Part shown: one piece after another, positions 20,274 through 29,802 of the stretch
How the letters are laid out: each line of letters starts with the position of its first letter
How positions within the stretch are numbered: position 1 is the first letter of the stretch
From: Paludibacter sp.
Lineage (GTDB): Bacteria > Bacteroidota > Bacteroidia > Bacteroidales > Paludibacteraceae
NCBI GenBank assembly: GCA_027364655.1
Contig: DAHXOX010000092.1
Location: 1-64,000 of the forward strand
Reading direction: 5' to 3'
DNA length: 64,000 nucleotides
Program-made: the position numbers and the translations under genes
Notes under the pieces: generated by a model
What the model was told of the DNA's origin: nothing
Seen by the model: the letters and a program-made list of their open reading frames with translations, nothing else
Database searches by the model: none

Positions 20274-20957
20274 ATGAGAAAAATTTGGCTTTGTTTGATG
20301 GTTTTACTTGGCATCAATGCTGCAACAACATTGTTTGCTCAAGATAATGGTTTTCGTGAAATAGACGATCGACCGTGGCACTATGGATTTGTGTTAGGTA
20401 TCAATGCCTATAGTTTTGGCGTGACACCGGTTAATGCAACTAAAGGAGCCCAAGTCTCATCGGTTTCTCCGGGTTTTTCTGTTGGGATAATCGGTGATAT
20501 GCGGTTATCAAAATTTTTCAACCTTCGTTTTGTGCCAACACTAAATTTCGCAGATCGAACGATTTCTTATGAAGATCCATCGTTATCCCCTTCCATACAA
20601 ACGGTGAAATCGTCGATTGTCGATTTGCCAATTTACTTAAAATATCGTTCGATATGGTATGGTCGTTCTCGCCCGTATTTATTGTTTGGTGGTGGAATCA
20701 CCTATGATTTAGGCCGTGACAATACGCAGCCTGTTTTACTCAAACCTTCCGATTTTTACGTAGCAGTTGGTGTAGGATGTGATTTTTATTTTGATTTCTT
20801 CCGTTTGGCGCCTGAACTGAAGTTTTGCTTCGGGCTGAATAACTTGTTGACCCCAACTTCGGCTCGTACAACAGGGACTTTTGGGAATCCACAATTTACC
20901 GACGAACTGTCGAAGTTGACTTCGCGAGTAGTAGTTTTGAGCTTTAATTTTGAATGA
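20274..20957 (+). CDS. porT: PorT-family outer membrane beta-barrel protein (type IX secretion/gliding-associated)
   Basis: Signal peptide, then RPWHYGFVLGINAYSFGVTP...RFVPTLNFADRTISY...YRSIWYGRSRPYLLFGGGITYDLGR; resembles PorT from memory. Confidence 0.6.
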   Translation: MRKIWLCLMVLLGINAATTLFAQDNGFREIDDRPWHYGFVLGINAYSFGVTPVNATKGAQVSSVSPGFSVGIIGDMRLSKFFNLRFVPTLNFADRTISYEDPSLSPSIQTVKSSIVDLPIYLKYRSIWYGRSRPYLLFGGGITYDLGRDNTQPVLLKPSDFYVAVGVGCDFYFDFFRLAPELKFCFGLNNLLTPTSARTTGTFGNPQFTDELSKLTSRVVVLSFNFE

Positions 20958-21530
20958 TCACTCCGTTGCGAGAAAATTGGCAATCAATGATTTGACACGA
21001 GGTACTGTTTCCAAAATATTTTTGTTCATCACTATTACATCAAATTGAGGCGCAAATTCCATTTCTGAAGCTGCTTTTGAAAGACGCTCGACGATTACTT
21101 CGGGAGCATCTGTTCCGCGATGTTCCAATCTATTTTTTAATTCTTCGATTGAAGGTGGTTGCACAAAAACGGCTAACGCACGGCTACCAAAATATTTTTT
21201 GAGTTTCAAGCCTCCTTTCACATCAACATCAAATAGAAGATTTGTTCCGGTAGAGAGCGCTCGTTCAACTTCGCTTTTCAGCGTTCCATAAAATTTATTG
21301 GGATAAACTTCTTCGTATTCAATAAATTCATGATTGTCAATTTTGTAAAGAAATTCTTCTGTGGAGAGAAAAAAGTATTCCACTCCATTTTGCTCGTTTC
21401 CTCGCGGAGGTCGATTCGTAGCCGAAATGGAGAATTGGAACGGGTGATCCCCTTTTAATAAATGATTAATCAACGTGCTTTTGCCCGCTCCGGATGGCGC
21501 TGAAAATATGATTACTTTTCCCTGAGTCAT
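20958..21530 (-). CDS. gmk: Guanylate kinase
   Basis: KVIIFSAPSGAGKSTLINHLL, ISATNRPPRGNEQNGVEYFFLS, EYEEVYPNKFYGTLKSEVE. Confidence 0.96.
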   Translation of the reverse strand: MTQGKVIIFSAPSGAGKSTLINHLLKGDHPFQFSISATNRPPRGNEQNGVEYFFLSTEEFLYKIDNHEFIEYEEVYPNKFYGTLKSEVERALSTGTNLLFDVDVKGGLKLKKYFGSRALAVFVQPPSIEELKNRLEHRGTDAPEVIVERLSKAASEMEFAPQFDVIVMNKNILETVPRVKSLIANFLATE

Positions 21531-21549
21531 CGGTACGTGTTTTTACTGG

Positions 21550-22419
21550 TTATAAAACATTAAAAACCTGCTCTTTGATTTGTTCCAGATCATCTTTCAT
21601 CAACACCACTATTTTTTGCATTTCACTGTGATTGGCTTTTGACCCTAATGTGTTGATTTCCCGACCCATTTCTTGTGCAATGAAACCAAGTTTTTTACCC
21701 GGACTGGTTTCCGTTGTCATCGTAGTGCGGAAATAGTCGAGATGATTTTGCAGTCGCATTTTTTCTTCGTTCACGTCTAATTTTTCAATGTAATAGATCA
21801 ATTCCTGTTCAAACCGATCAGCATTGTAATTTTCGCTGACATTTTGTAACCCTTCACGCAATCTGTTCTTAACGCGATCAATACGTTCTGTTTCATATTG
21901 TGATACGGAATCGAGTAACTGGTTGATATGGATCAGTTTTTCATCAAAAAGTTTTTCTAAAGAACGACCTTCTTGCATCCGAAATTCTTCTACTTGTTGT
22001 AAGGCATCAAGCGTAACTTGTAGAACCGTTTCCCATTCATCTTCATCAAGTATTTGCTCCTCGTTTTCAAATACTTGTGGAAGTCGAAGAAGAATATCGA
22101 ACCAATTCTTGGGTTGCGGAATTTCAGTCAATTCTGCTAATTGGCAAATTTGGTCATAGTAACTTTTGAATGCTGCTATGTTGATTTGCTGAGTGATTTT
22201 TTCGTTCGGATTTGAGATTAGGATGGATGCTTCCGCTTTTCCTCTTTCTAAATGTTGAGTAATCACTTTTCTCAATTCCAACTCCTTCTCACGAAATGCA
22301 GATGGCATACGAAGGGAAATATCAATTTGTTTACTGTTCAGAGTTTTTATTTCTACAGTGATTTGTTTATGAGCTATTTCACGGGAAATTTTCCCATAGC
22401 CGGTCATTGATTGAAGCAT
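21550..22419 (-). CDS. YicC-family endoribonuclease-like protein
   Basis: MLQSMTGYGKISRE... N-terminus and C-terminal GKKLGFIAQEMGREINTLGSKANHSEMQKIVVLMKDDLEQIKEQV. Confidence 0.93.
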   Translation of the reverse strand: MLQSMTGYGKISREIAHKQITVEIKTLNSKQIDISLRMPSAFREKELELRKVITQHLERGKAEASILISNPNEKITQQINIAAFKSYYDQICQLAELTEIPQPKNWFDILLRLPQVFENEEQILDEDEWETVLQVTLDALQQVEEFRMQEGRSLEKLFDEKLIHINQLLDSVSQYETERIDRVKNRLREGLQNVSENYNADRFEQELIYYIEKLDVNEEKMRLQNHLDYFRTTMTTETSPGKKLGFIAQEMGREINTLGSKANHSEMQKIVVLMKDDLEQIKEQVFNVL

Positions 22420-22446
22420 GGCGCTAAGTGATTAAAAATTAGAATG

Positions 22447-22483
22447 CAAATGTACGGGTTTTGGGTTAAAAAGTGTACATTTG
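22447..22483. promoter_or_regulatory. Divergent promoter region between yicC-like gene and tsaB
   Basis: TACATTTG on the minus strand (22447-22454) and on the plus strand (22476-22483). Confidence 0.5.
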
Positions 22484-22542
22484 CAAATTAATTTTGTTGT
22501 TCAATTATTCCATACTCATAACCTGTTATCCGTATTTTCTTT

Positions 22543-23235
22543 ATGTCTGTCATTCTTCATATTGAAACGTCTACGTCTGTTTGTTCGGCAGCTTTGTCAG
22601 TGGATGGAAAACTCGTTTCTGATCGCATCTCGTTTGATGGTCCATCTCATGCTGTGCTTTTAGCTCCATTTGTGGATGAAATTTTATGCGATATGCGAAA
22701 CCAGGACATACGCCCAGATGCCGTTGCTGTAAGTTGTGGACCCGGTTCATATACAGGTTTACGCATAGGAGTCTCTATGGCAAAAGGTCTTTGCTATGGT
22801 TGGAATGTGCCGTTGATTGCTATAAATACGCTTGAATTGTTGGCTTATAGTGCATTAAAAGCAACAACATTGGATGAGTCTTCACTGCTTTGTCCCATGA
22901 TTGATGCCCGACGCATGGAAGTTTTCTCAGCTATTTTCGATCAACACTTACAATGTGTTCGTCCAATAGCCGCTGATATTGTTGATGATAAAACTTATTT
23001 GCCGTGGTTGGAAAACAATTCGATGCTCTTTTTTGGAAATGGAGCTGACAAATGTCGAATACATATTACTCAACCAAACGCTCAATTTGTTACAGACATT
23101 GTTCCAAAAGCAAATGAAATGATTGAGTTGGCAGAAAGAGCGTTTCTGAAAGGTCAATTTGTGGATACTGCTTATTTTGAACCATTTTACTTAAAAGATT
23201 TTGTGGCTACTGTACCAAAAAATAAGGTATTGTAA
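22543..23235 (+). CDS. tsaB: tRNA threonylcarbamoyladenosine biosynthesis protein TsaB
   Basis: ILHIETSTSVCSAALSVDGKLV, AVSCGPGSYTGLRIGVSMAKGLCYGWNVPLIAI. Confidence 0.93.
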   Translation: MSVILHIETSTSVCSAALSVDGKLVSDRISFDGPSHAVLLAPFVDEILCDMRNQDIRPDAVAVSCGPGSYTGLRIGVSMAKGLCYGWNVPLIAINTLELLAYSALKATTLDESSLLCPMIDARRMEVFSAIFDQHLQCVRPIAADIVDDKTYLPWLENNSMLFFGNGADKCRIHITQPNAQFVTDIVPKANEMIELAERAFLKGQFVDTAYFEPFYLKDFVATVPKNKVL

Positions 23236-23287
23236 TGGATTGATTTTCCATTTATCCGCATTTCCAAATAAATTCACATGAAAATCA

Positions 23288-25471
23288 ATGTCAAAGGATA
23301 CCCTTACATTTTCTGACAATGAAAAAGCCAATTTGGCATTGGGTTTCATTCAAAATACGAACCGACACCTTTTTCTGACCGGCAAAGCGGGAACAGGCAA
23401 GACAACTTTTTTGAAACAACTCAAAACGATTTCTTCCAAACGGATGATTGTCGTAGCACCAACAGGTGTGGCTGCATTGAATGCGGAAGGAGTGACCATC
23501 CATTCATTTTTTGCGTTACCACTTTCTCCGTTTATTCCTGTACAAGAAAACGGTTCGAACGAAAAATCGCTTTCCCGTACAAAAATAGCTATTATTCGAA
23601 ATTTGGACTTACTAATAATAGACGAAATAAGCATGGTTCGTGCCGATTTGTTGGATGCCATTGATGCCTCGTTGCGTCGTTACAGAAGGCGAAAAGACCC
23701 TTTTGGCGGTGTACAACTGTTGATGATTGGCGATTTGCAACAATTGCCGCCTGTGGTTACCGACGCTGACAAAGAGCTTTTAGAGTCGTATTACAAGACC
23801 TCCTATTTTTTCGGCAGTTATGCTTTACAACGAGCTCATTTTGTAACCATTGAGTTGGAACATGTTTACCGACAACGTGATGCAGAGTTTATTCGCTTGC
23901 TCAATGCGGTGCGCGAAAATCGTTTACAGTCTGATGTTTATCAGTTGTTACGAAACCGCTATATGCCAAATTTTCAATCAGATGATCATGTCATTTTAAC
24001 TACCCATAATAATCAGGCACAACGCGTTAACATAGATCATCTGAATCGCTTAACCAAACCTTCCCGTTTTTTTAAAGCGGTCGTCTCAGGAGAATTTTCG
24101 GAGTCAGCTTATCCAACTGAGGCTCGTTTGGAGTTAAAAGAAGGTGCTCGTGTCATGTTTCTGAAAAATGATCCTTCGGAAGACAAAGCATTTTATAATG
24201 GTAAGATAGGTATCATTACTTCATTCAATAAAGAGTCAGTTTCGGTGAAGTGCGATGGAGATATCGAACCCATCACTATTTCTCCTATGGAATGGAACAA
24301 TATGCAATATAGTTTCAATGAAGAGACACACGAAGTTGTTGAAAAAACTATTGGTACATTTTTGCAAATTCCACTAAAATTAGCTTGGGCAATTACCATT
24401 CATAAAAGTCAGGGATTAACCTTCGATCGTGTGATGATTGACGCTAAAGCGGCTTTTGCTCACGGACAAATTTATGTAGCGTTGAGTCGTTGTCGTTCAT
24501 TGGAAGGCTTGATATTAACCTCATTATTTAGCGAGAGGGCATTAATACTCGATCAAGAAGTGGTTGATTTTACCCAACTTTGTGAACAAGAGCAACCAAC
24601 TGCAACTATGCTGGAAAAAGCTCAAGAGGAATATGTTTATCAATTATTGTTTGAGCTGTTTGATTTTGTCCCTATAAAGCAAGCTTTGGCTAATTTGCTT
24701 CATCAGCTTTATGAACACGAAGCGATAATTGTCGGAATGAAATTTGATGACATTCGCAAAATGAGCAGTGATTTTGAACGTGAAGTTTTAGAGGTTAATG
24801 ATCGATTTCAAACTCAGATAAAATCGCTTTTACAATCAACTGAAAATGTTGAAAATAACCATCAGTTGCAAGAGAGAGTTAAGAAATCGATTCCTTATTT
24901 TGTTGATAAAATTGAAACCATCATTCTCTCGGTATTGAAAACAAGGCAATTTGAAACCGATAACCAAACAGTCAAGAAAACATTGGATGAACAAATGTTA
25001 CAACTTCGTGAACTGACATGGACAAAAATGAGTTGTTTCAAAAGTTGTACGGAAGGTTTTAAAATTCAGCAATATGTCACTGCAAGAACCAATGCAATTT
25101 CGTTGTTTGAACAAGAAATAAATAAGGAACGTGCTCAAAATCATATCACTAAAATTTCCATGACGCATCAAGAACTTTATTTGCAATTGCGGGCATGGAG
25201 AAATGCAAAGGCGGTTGATTTGGGCGTTGATCCTCACGCTATTTTGCGCCAAACATCGATGGAAAAGATTTGCTCTACGTTGCCTTCGTCTAAAAAAGAT
25301 TTAGGTTTAATCAAAGGAGTTGGAGCCAAGCGGATGCGACAGTTTGGAGATGAAATGTTGGAAATAATTGTTGAATATCTAAAAATGAAAGGGCTGATGA
25401 CAACAATGGATTTGCACAAAAAAATACAATATAAAATACATTCTCAAAATGATGATGAATCGTTTTTTTGA
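23288..25471 (+). CDS. PIF1-like/AAA helicase with C-terminal HRDC domain
   Basis: LTGKAGTGKTTFLKQL Walker A, IIDEISMVRADLLDAID Walker B, AWAITIHKSQGLTFDRVMIDAKAAFAHGQIYVALSRCRSLEGL; C-terminal ILRQTSMEKICSTLPSSKKDLGLIKGVGAKRMRQFGDEMLEII (HRDC-like). Confidence 0.88.
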   Translation: MSKDTLTFSDNEKANLALGFIQNTNRHLFLTGKAGTGKTTFLKQLKTISSKRMIVVAPTGVAALNAEGVTIHSFFALPLSPFIPVQENGSNEKSLSRTKIAIIRNLDLLIIDEISMVRADLLDAIDASLRRYRRRKDPFGGVQLLMIGDLQQLPPVVTDADKELLESYYKTSYFFGSYALQRAHFVTIELEHVYRQRDAEFIRLLNAVRENRLQSDVYQLLRNRYMPNFQSDDHVILTTHNNQAQRVNIDHLNRLTKPSRFFKAVVSGEFSESAYPTEARLELKEGARVMFLKNDPSEDKAFYNGKIGIITSFNKESVSVKCDGDIEPITISPMEWNNMQYSFNEETHEVVEKTIGTFLQIPLKLAWAITIHKSQGLTFDRVMIDAKAAFAHGQIYVALSRCRSLEGLILTSLFSERALILDQEVVDFTQLCEQEQPTATMLEKAQEEYVYQLLFELFDFVPIKQALANLLHQLYEHEAIIVGMKFDDIRKMSSDFEREVLEVNDRFQTQIKSLLQSTENVENNHQLQERVKKSIPYFVDKIETIILSVLKTRQFETDNQTVKKTLDEQMLQLRELTWTKMSCFKSCTEGFKIQQYVTARTNAISLFEQEINKERAQNHITKISMTHQELYLQLRAWRNAKAVDLGVDPHAILRQTSMEKICSTLPSSKKDLGLIKGVGAKRMRQFGDEMLEIIVEYLKMKGLMTTMDLHKKIQYKIHSQNDDESFF

Positions 25472-25535
25472 GAATATATTGGATGGAAAAGAGTTAGACA
25501 AAATCAGAATCATTGGAATTTGAAATAGGTAAAAA

Positions 25536-26453
25536 ATGAAGCGTAATGTATTTATGAGTTTAATGTTGGTGTTGTGGCTGTTTTCAACGTCGTTGAGTGA
25601 GGCGCAACCATATCAAGTGGGGATATGTTTGAGTGGGGGCGGAGCATTGGGTTTTGCACACATTGGTGTATTAGAAGCGTTACAAGAAAGTGGCATTTAC
25701 CCGCAAATTATTTCAGGAACCAGCATGGGAGCCGTAGTTGGTGCTTTTTATGCAGCCGGTTATACACCTCACGAATTATTAGATATCATTCAGCACGAAA
25801 AATTGTATAAAACAGACAAAATCATACGGTTTCGGCTTGGAAAAAATAAAACCGGATTTTCTGATCATGTCCCATTGTGCAATGTGCTGAAAAAATATAT
25901 CCCCGACGATAATTACGATAGTTTACCTAAACCTTTTTATTCGTGTGCCACAAACTTAAGTACGGGAGAAGTTGAATATACCTCGCATGGAGGTAATTTA
26001 AGTAAGCATGTAGCTGCGTCTGCTTCCATTCCCGGCATTTTTGAAGCAGTAAAAATAGATTCTTGCTATTATGTCGATGGGGGAGTGTTGAATAACCTAC
26101 CGGCACAACCCATCCGCCCATTGTGTAAAATGGAAATTTCGGTAGTAATCAGTCCGTTTACGCCTTATCCAAAAATTAAAAACTTATCGGATGTCTTGCA
26201 TGATGTTCTCAAGGTAATGTCGAAAAGCAATACTCGAGCCGGCCGTGATATGTCTGATTATGTGATTAATGTTAACATAGACCCTCGCTTGGATATGTTT
26301 AGCTTCAAGAATTACAAAGATATTTATTTTGCGGGCTATAAAATTGGAAAAGAATTTATATCCAAACATCCTGAAATGCTGAAATATGCGACTCCTAAAG
26401 TTCTACCATCGCCCGCAGTATTAACTGATACTATTTCAAATGTTCATCATTAA
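25536..26453 (+). CDS. Patatin-like phospholipase (secreted, short form)
   Basis: Signal peptide; CLSGGGALGFAHIGVLEAL oxyanion motif, GTSMG nucleophile, VDGGVLNNLPAQP Asp motif. Confidence 0.9.
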   Translation: MKRNVFMSLMLVLWLFSTSLSEAQPYQVGICLSGGGALGFAHIGVLEALQESGIYPQIISGTSMGAVVGAFYAAGYTPHELLDIIQHEKLYKTDKIIRFRLGKNKTGFSDHVPLCNVLKKYIPDDNYDSLPKPFYSCATNLSTGEVEYTSHGGNLSKHVAASASIPGIFEAVKIDSCYYVDGGVLNNLPAQPIRPLCKMEISVVISPFTPYPKIKNLSDVLHDVLKVMSKSNTRAGRDMSDYVINVNIDPRLDMFSFKNYKDIYFAGYKIGKEFISKHPEMLKYATPKVLPSPAVLTDTISNVHH

Positions 26454-26501
26454 TATGTTGTTTAGTAACGATATATATATTTATTGGAAGGATAGCATAG
26501 G

Positions 26502-28394
26502 ATGAGAAAAACAATCATAGATTTATTTGAGCAAGCTGTAGAAAATTATCCGACAAACAGCTTTTTGTTTGAAAAGCAAGGCACTGTTTTTCAAGAAACC
26601 GCCTATTTAAAAACGCGTGAAAAAGTTTATCAATTAGGTGCTGGGTTAGTTGCTCTTGGTGTTACGAAAGGCGATCACGCAGCCTTGCTGTCAGAAGGAA
26701 GAAACTTATGGATAATGAGTGAATTAGCGATCTTTTATGCTGGAGCTATCAATGTCCCGCTTTCCGTGAAATTGGAAGAAAGTAATGATTTGCTGTTCAG
26801 ATTGCAACATGCAGAAGTATATTATCTTTTTGTTTCTGCCACACAATTACCAAAGATTCGCACCATAAAGCATGACTTGCCTTTAATAAAGCAGATTATC
26901 GTGTTTGATGATCTGCCTACTTATGAAGATAAAGAAATGTCAATCAATCAGTTGTTTGATATGGGGCGAGATTACTTAACTGCTCACTCCTTAAAACAAT
27001 TTTTAGCTATTGGGCAATCATTGAATAATGATGATATTGCTACCATTACCTACACATCAGGCACTACTGCTGAACCCAAAGGAGTGATGTTAACACACCG
27101 CAACTACACGGCTAATGTCGAACAGTCGCTCACGTTATTGTCGATTCCCGAAACATGGCGAACATTAATTATTCTTCCATTAGATCATTGTTTTGCACAT
27201 GTGGTTGGTTTCTATATTTTTATGACATCAGGAGCCGGCGTTGCAACTGTCCAAACAGGAAAAACAGCTTTAGAGACATTGAAAAATATCCCTGTCAACA
27301 TCAAAGAGGTGAAACCTCACTTGATATTGAGTGTTCCCGCGTTAGCAAAGAGTTTCCGCAAAAACATTGAAAACGGAGTAAGGGCACAAGGAAAAATCAC
27401 CAATTTATTATTTCATTTTGCGTTGAAAGTAGTTTACATCTATAATCTACCAGGAGTTTCAAAAAAAAGCTTATGGCAAAAATTGTTGTTCCCGTTGGTA
27501 CGCCTTTTCGATAAAATCCTTTTCTCCAAATTGCGGGAATCATTTGGGGGGAATCTCCAATTTTTTATTGGTGGCGGAGCCTTGTTGGATATGGAATTGC
27601 AGCAATTCTTTTATGCCCTTGGAATTCCGATGTTTCAAGGTTATGGTCTGTCTGAAGCAACGCCTGTGATCTCATCCAATAGTCCAATCAATCATCTGTT
27701 AGGTTCTTCAGGGAAATTAGTGCGTCCATTGAATTTGAAGATCATTGACAGCCAAGGTGACGAACTTCCGTTAGGTGAAGTCGGGGAAATCATTGTGCGT
27801 GGTGAAAATGTGATGGCTGGTTATTGGAAAAATATTAGTTCAACACGCGACGTATTACGTGATGGTTGGTTACATACAGGCGATATGGGTTACATGAACC
27901 AAACTGGATTTTTATATGTTTTAGGTCGATTTAAAAGCCTTTTGATTGGCAACGACGGCGAAAAATATAGTCCAGAAGGCATCGAAGAAGCACTTGTTTC
28001 TAATTCACATCATATCGATCAACTGTTTTTGCACAATAATCAAAAAGCTTACACCGTAGCATTGATAGTTCCTAATCGTGATTCTCTTAAACGCCACGTG
28101 AAACACGAGATATCTACCCGTGAAGGTAAAATGGAGGCGATTCAACTTATTTTGCATGATATCAATAAATTCAGAAGTGGAGGAGTTCATGCAGGTATGT
28201 TTCCAGAACGATGGCTGCCTACCGCATTTGCCATTCTTTCAGAGCCATTTACAGAAAAAAATCGGATGATTAACAGTACACTTAAAGTTGCAAGAGGCGA
28301 AGTCGAATCTGTTTATAAAGAGACATTGGATTTTCTTTACACACCTGATGGAAAGATAGTTACAAATGATCGAAACACGGCAAATATTTTTTAA
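26502..28394 (+). CDS. AMP-binding long-chain acyl-CoA synthetase
   Basis: TITYTSGTTAEPKGVMLTHRNY, GYGLSEATPVISSNSP, GWLHTGDMGYM. Confidence 0.92.
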   Translation: MRKTIIDLFEQAVENYPTNSFLFEKQGTVFQETAYLKTREKVYQLGAGLVALGVTKGDHAALLSEGRNLWIMSELAIFYAGAINVPLSVKLEESNDLLFRLQHAEVYYLFVSATQLPKIRTIKHDLPLIKQIIVFDDLPTYEDKEMSINQLFDMGRDYLTAHSLKQFLAIGQSLNNDDIATITYTSGTTAEPKGVMLTHRNYTANVEQSLTLLSIPETWRTLIILPLDHCFAHVVGFYIFMTSGAGVATVQTGKTALETLKNIPVNIKEVKPHLILSVPALAKSFRKNIENGVRAQGKITNLLFHFALKVVYIYNLPGVSKKSLWQKLLFPLVRLFDKILFSKLRESFGGNLQFFIGGGALLDMELQQFFYALGIPMFQGYGLSEATPVISSNSPINHLLGSSGKLVRPLNLKIIDSQGDELPLGEVGEIIVRGENVMAGYWKNISSTRDVLRDGWLHTGDMGYMNQTGFLYVLGRFKSLLIGNDGEKYSPEGIEEALVSNSHHIDQLFLHNNQKAYTVALIVPNRDSLKRHVKHEISTREGKMEAIQLILHDINKFRSGGVHAGMFPERWLPTAFAILSEPFTEKNRMINSTLKVARGEVESVYKETLDFLYTPDGKIVTNDRNTANIF

Positions 28395-28458
28395 AATCAT
28401 CATTGACAAAGAGGTCTGCTACTATAGAAACACCTGATAAACTTAGATAATTGATTAT

Positions 28459-29787
28459 ATGATAGATATTTCCCAGTTTGAAAACAAAAAAATGGCGCTC
28501 TATACATTGGGATGCCGTCTCAACTTTGCAGAAACTTCCACCATTGGCCGTCAATTGGTTGAAGCTGGGTTTCACAAGGTAAAAGCCGGTGAAAAAGCGG
28601 ATGTGTGTGTCATTAATACGTGTACCGTTACTGATTTAGCGGATAAAAAATCACGGCAAGCTATTCACCGCCTTATCCGGCAGCATCCCACCGCATTTAT
28701 TGTAGTGACTGGCTGTTATGCACAGCTGAAACCTGAAGAAGTGAGTTTGCTGGAAGGCGTAGATTTAGTATTGGGTGCTAATGAAAAATTCGATATACTT
28801 CAGTATTTGAATTCTTTAGAAAAAAAATCGGAAGCAGATATTCAGCATGTGAATAGCAAGAATATTGACGTATTTTCCCCATCTCTGTCACACGAAGACC
28901 GCACTCGGTTTTTCTTGAAAGTTCAAGATGGCTGTGATTATCAATGTAGTTATTGCACCATTCCATTGGCTCGAGGTAAGAGTCGCAATGGTACGATTCT
29001 CAATATTGTGACTCTTGCACAACAAGCTGCCGCAGAAGGCGCTAAAGAAATTGTGCTTACAGGTGTCAATATTGGTGACTTTGGAAAATCAACTAATGAA
29101 TCTTTTTTTGATTTAGTTCATGCGTTAGACAACGTGGAAGGTATTGTTCGATACCGGATTGGCAGCATTGAGCCTAATTTATTGACAAATGAAATCATTG
29201 ACTTCGTGGCAAATTCCAAACGTTTTGCTCCTCATTTTCATATTCCGTTGCAATCGGGCAATAACAACATGCTGGCTTTGATGCGACGCCGCTATCAACG
29301 AGAATTATTTGAAGAAAAAGTGTTGAATATCAAAAAACTGCTTCCTGATGCTTTTATTGGTGTGGATGTTATTGTTGGTATGCATGGAGAAACTGGTGAG
29401 GACTTCGAGGATGCTTATCAATTCATTCAGAGACTTCCGATTTCTCAACTTCACGTTTTTACCTATTCAGAACGTCTAAATACCAAAGCATTAGAAATTG
29501 AATATCATGTGTCACCTGATGAACGCAAACAACGAAGCGAACGACTGCATGTCCTTTCTGATCAAAAACTGAAAGATTTTTACCTACAACATAGTCACCA
29601 ATCTGGTTACGTGTTGTGGGAAGCTGCTCACAAAGGTACTCTTATGACCGGTTTTACTGAAAATTATATCCATGTAGCTGCACCCTATGATAAAGCAAAA
29701 ATTAATACTATTGAGCAAATTACATTGATCAACTACACCGATTCATTAACCGATAACGGGTGGATTGGTTTTCAACTCTCAAAATAA
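28459..29787 (+). CDS. mtaB: tRNA (t6A) methylthiotransferase MtaB
   Basis: YTLGCRLNFAETSTIGRQL, VINTCTVTDLADKKSRQAI, radical SAM VQDGCDYQCSYCTIPLARGKSR. Confidence 0.92.
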   Translation: MIDISQFENKKMALYTLGCRLNFAETSTIGRQLVEAGFHKVKAGEKADVCVINTCTVTDLADKKSRQAIHRLIRQHPTAFIVVTGCYAQLKPEEVSLLEGVDLVLGANEKFDILQYLNSLEKKSEADIQHVNSKNIDVFSPSLSHEDRTRFFLKVQDGCDYQCSYCTIPLARGKSRNGTILNIVTLAQQAAAEGAKEIVLTGVNIGDFGKSTNESFFDLVHALDNVEGIVRYRIGSIEPNLLTNEIIDFVANSKRFAPHFHIPLQSGNNNMLALMRRRYQRELFEEKVLNIKKLLPDAFIGVDVIVGMHGETGEDFEDAYQFIQRLPISQLHVFTYSERLNTKALEIEYHVSPDERKQRSERLHVLSDQKLKDFYLQHSHQSGYVLWEAAHKGTLMTGFTENYIHVAAPYDKAKINTIEQITLINYTDSLTDNGWIGFQLSK

Positions 29788-29802
29788 TTTTGATCTGTTT
29801 TT

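Noticed and set aside
28090-28105. AACGCCACGTGAAACA, partly matching the parS consensus TGTTTCACGTGAAACA
   Set aside because: Only the right half and core match (about 11/16); it lies inside the acyl-CoA synthetase gene and is far from parAB, so chance is more likely
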